This document shows, one piece after another, positions 13,576-15,259 of a DNA stretch of 15,259 bases (the stretch's first letter is position 1; the number at the start of each line of letters is the position of its first letter). This DNA comes from Candidatus Jordarchaeia archaeon (GTDB taxonomy: Archaea > Asgardarchaeota > Jordiarchaeia > Jordiarchaeales > Freyrarchaeaceae). The translations under genes were made by a program, and so were the position numbers. The stretch spans positions 1 through 15,259 of the forward strand of contig JAHAWR010000028.1 in the NCBI GenBank assembly GCA_018383835.1, given 5' to 3'. Under the pieces are notes generated by a model. It worked only from the letters and a program-made list of their open reading frames with translations, did not search any database and was not told the origin of the DNA.

Positions 13576-14067
13576 CTATTTGCTTTCTTTGACCTTTTTG
13601 AGGAAGAAGTCGACAAGTTGCTGTGACGCCTCGGCTGCTGAGATCGCGCCCTTCTTTAGCCTTTCAATTATGTCTTCTGCTCTCCCATCTCTTGTCCCGC
13701 CCTCTCCACCCAGTATTTCGTCCATGGTGTCCATGAACTCTTCGAACACGCTTCTGTTACCTTTCCAGTTCCTGAGGACTTCACCATACTTTTCTATGAA
13801 CTTGCGCCCTAAAAGTTCTAGATCCTCCTTGACAGGGTCGTCCTTGTCGGCATAGGCTATGAATATGACATCGTTCATTATGGTGTAGACGAACTTCTTG
13901 TTGCCCATTATTATGCTTTCAACTCTCTCCCCGTCTATCTGCTCGCCGAAGTTGAGTATCGCGCTCAAGAAGCCTGTGACAAGGTCATCATCAGCCTCGA
14001 GACTACCATACCTCCGGCTTATTAAGCACTCGCCACTTCTCCTCATAATGTAAATGTTATGTATCAT
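13576..14067 (-). CDS. Longin-like domain protein, archaeal
   Basis: A 163-aa soluble protein. The N-terminal 120 residues show the longin/adaptin-small-chain-like pattern: IHNIYIMRRSGECLISRRYG, then DLVTGFLSAILNFGEQI, VESIIMGNKKFVYTIMNDVI, FIAYADKDD and a long helix ending in FIEKYGEVLRNWKGN. This pattern is familiar to me from archaeal proteins encoded near Roadblock proteins and small GTPases. The C-terminal 45 residues are helical and charged (EDIIERLKKGAI, LVDFFLKKVKESK). I chose the ATG at 14067 because the TATA box at 14113-14120 predicts transcription from about 14091, which excludes the longer reading from 14160. The protein then also starts right at the first strand. Possible partners are the neighbouring Roadblock protein and the upstream gene at 14292. 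Fold call by pattern only. Confidence 0.78.
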   Translation of the reverse strand: MIHNIYIMRRSGECLISRRYGSLEADDDLVTGFLSAILNFGEQIDGERVESIIMGNKKFVYTIMNDVIFIAYADKDDPVKEDLELLGRKFIEKYGEVLRNWKGNRSVFEEFMDTMDEILGGEGGTRDGRAEDIIERLKKGAISAAEASQQLVDFFLKKVKESK

Positions 14068-14112
14068 CCCTAATCCCCGCGGGTTCCTAAGAACTGTTAG
14101 GAATCTCATGCC

Positions 14113-14120
14113 AATATAAG
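14113..14120 (-). promoter_or_regulatory. TATA box for the longin-like gene
   Basis: CTTATATT on the minus strand (14120-14113), preceded by an A-rich stretch. The predicted start near 14091 gives a leader of about 24 bases before the ATG at 14067. Confidence 0.55.
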
Positions 14121-14134
14121 TTTTTTGGGGGAGA

Positions 14135-14158
14135 GCGATGTTAATGAAAAAACATCGC
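14135..14158. repeat. 8-bp inverted repeat upstream of the longin-like gene
   Basis: GCGATGTT (14135-14142) and AACATCGC (14151-14158) are exact reverse complements around an 8-base A/T-rich spacer. The repeat lies 15 bases upstream of the TATA box of the longin-like gene. It could be a regulator site or part of the terminator of the gene coming from 14292. No T run directly follows the stem on the minus strand, which weakens the terminator reading. Confidence 0.4.
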
Positions 14159-14291
14159 AACTATTATGATAGAACTCATAATTTTCAATCCTGCCAATTA
14201 GGTGAATCAAAAAGAATTACGAGTGTAAAAGCAACGTTTCTCATAAGTGAAGCACAAAAGCTTCGCTGATAATTCAAAAAGAACGAAAAGC

Positions 14292-14957
14292 TCACTGGCT
14301 TGCTTTTCCGCCTAATGCTTTTAGGAGAGGCATCAGCTTGAAGATTTTCTTGAGGGCTCCATCTGCGCCAACCCTTCTTGCCTCATCCGCGATCCGCTCC
14401 ACGTACCCCCCCACGAGAACCGTCAACTCGTCTGCCTCTTTCCCTAAACCCTGAACCGCGTCTACCAGTCTCGAAACGAAATCCACGGTCTCCTCTAGAA
14501 ACGCTTCGGAACCTCCAGTCTTCCTCAAATTCACAGCAACATTAACCACGTCGTCATATGCCTCCCTGACCGCTTGCTCAGCTCTCTCCCCCCTCTGAAC
14601 CCTTTCAATACGTCTAAGCAAAACGCCAACTACATCATCTTTAATGTTCCAGAATCCACTTATGCTGCCCGGGTCAAAGAAGGCCGCCATAGCATACGGG
14701 GCCTCGCCTGAACCCCCCGAAACCAGGCAGGCGAACATTTCAACGTCCTTAAGGAACACTACCGTGTTGTACCCCCTCTCCATCCCCTTGGATCCCATGG
14801 CCATCCACATGTCGAGAGCAAGGTTCCACGTCAGCTCCTTAGGCATAAATCCCTGGGGGAACAGCTCCTCCACAACTGGTCCTATAGCATAGTCGAACCT
14901 GAGAAGGGCAACCCCCCGGCACTGGACTTGAAACCTGACTTCAACACTTGAACTCAA
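14292..14957 (-). CDS. Hypothetical protein, possibly longin-like
   Basis: A 221-aa soluble protein that I do not recognise as a named family. The first 100 residues could be another longin-type fold: VALLRFDYAIGPVVEELFPQ opens with the strand-GP-strand pattern seen in that fold, followed by a helix (TWNLALDMWMAMG), the strands NTVVFLKDVEMFACLVSG and YAMAAFFDP. The C-terminal half is helical and charged (VGVLLRRIERVQRGERAEQ, VDFVSRLVDAVQGLGKEAD) and may form a coiled-coil or helical bundle. TTG at 14957 has GAGGGG (14970-14965) 7 bases upstream and a TATA box near 14998. It is on the same strand as the longin-like gene and about 220 bases upstream of it, but each has its own promoter. Its position beside two related folds is the best hint to function. 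Confidence 0.7.
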   Translation of the reverse strand: MSSSVEVRFQVQCRGVALLRFDYAIGPVVEELFPQGFMPKELTWNLALDMWMAMGSKGMERGYNTVVFLKDVEMFACLVSGGSGEAPYAMAAFFDPGSISGFWNIKDDVVGVLLRRIERVQRGERAEQAVREAYDDVVNVAVNLRKTGGSEAFLEETVDFVSRLVDAVQGLGKEADELTVLVGGYVERIADEARRVGADGALKKIFKLMPLLKALGGKASQ

Positions 14958-14992
14958 GCATGTTCCCCTCGCATTAGCCTGAAATTAGATCT

Positions 14993-15003
14993 GATTTTAA
15001 AAC
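14993..15003 (-). promoter_or_regulatory. TATA box for the gene ending at 14292
   Basis: On the minus strand GTTTTAAAAT (15003-14994) lies about 40 bases before the TTG at 14957. The expected start of transcription near 14972 leaves a leader just long enough for the GAGGGG ribosome site. Confidence 0.5.
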
Positions 15004-15075
15004 TTAAATGTTTTCCTTTCGGAATTGCGACTTTCTTAAAAATCATGCTTTTTTATTTGTGATGTTTCAACTCCG

Positions 15076-15259
15076 TTAGAGGTCCGCCTCGAATATCCTC
15101 TCCTCCAGCACTTGTGTCTTGACCCTTTTGAAGCCTGCGCTCTTCAGTGCTGCGGCCACGAGGTAGTTGATCGGGGAGACCGTGGCGTAGAGTGTTTTAA
15201 CCCCCATTCTCAGAGCTATGTGGCCCAGCGTCTGTATCATGCTTAACCCTAACCCCCTT
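15076..15259 (-). CDS. GNAT-like N-acetyltransferase, C-terminal part only
   Basis: The last 61 codons of a gene cut by the window edge. The visible residues begin RGLGLSMIQTLGHIALRMG, resembling motif A of GNAT acetyltransferases, where R/Q-x-x-G-x-G/A binds the acetyl-CoA pyrophosphate. Next comes VKTLYATVSPINYLVAAALK, with the strand and asparagine typical of motif B, then SAGFKRVKTQVLEERIFEADL. The order fits the end of a GNAT domain. The substrate cannot be told. The TAA at 15078-15076 is followed on its own strand by an A/T-rich stretch with T runs that could end transcription. Confidence 0.6.
   Translation of the reverse strand, partial: RGLGLSMIQTLGHIALRMGVKTLYATVSPINYLVAAALKSAGFKRVKTQVLEERIFEADL

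Noticed and set aside
1..15259. CRISPR array or intact insertion sequence
   Set aside because: No regularly spaced repeats, no intact transposase and no terminal inverted repeats with target duplications were seen.

Overview
The window looks like a piece of chromosome from a thermophilic archaeon, most likely from the Thermoproteota/TACK side. The evidence is A/T-rich TATA-type boxes about 25 bases before many genes, some leaderless or nearly leaderless starts, frequent TTG and GTG starts preceded by GGAGG/GGTGA ribosome sites, heavy use of AGG/AGA and ATA codons, and archaeal gene families (WtpABC, archaeal GalT, Roadblock/longin proteins, PIN-type toxin). No rRNA, tRNA or CRISPR array was recognised, and the lineage cannot be fixed more closely by eye.

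Layout. (1) 199-2121 encodes a CLC chloride channel/transporter with two C-terminal CBS domains. (2) 2122-2540 looks empty on the + strand, but its minus strand holds a decayed TnpB (IS200/IS605 type) relic. (3) 2599-5695 is a tungstate/molybdate ABC importer operon, wtpA-wtpB-wtpC, with a perfect 14-bp inverted repeat in front of it that matches the ModE-box layout. (4) 5692-6792 (minus) is an unrecognised 366-aa protein with a longin-like N-terminus, convergent with wtpC and overlapping it by 4 bases. (5) galT (minus) and a galK-like GHMP kinase (plus) diverge from a 100-base promoter region, giving the first steps of galactose use. (6) 9133-10100 is a decayed patch: paired operator-like repeats, an antitoxin-like remnant and a clearly frameshifted VapC/PIN toxin. 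(7) 10152-12165 holds a winged-helix plus multi-cysteine plus 2x[4Fe-4S] protein followed by a HEAT-repeat protein. (8) 12214-12990 is an enoyl-CoA hydratase-family enzyme. (9) 13097-14957 groups a Roadblock/LC7 protein, a longin-like protein and a third possibly longin-like protein. (10) The right edge cuts a GNAT-type acetyltransferase.

How the parts relate. WtpABC is a self-contained uptake system for tungstate, the cofactor metal of archaeal ferredoxin-linked oxidoreductases, and appears to be switched by oxyanion level through the palindrome. GalT and GalK act in sequence on galactose. The Roadblock and longin-like proteins are of the kind that bind small Ras-like GTPases; no GTPase lies in the window, so their partner must be elsewhere. 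The two most rewarding leads are the ModE-like operator and the cluster of Roadblock/longin folds. Several starts were moved downstream from the longest reading frame because of ribosome-site and TATA spacing; each case is explained in its entry.
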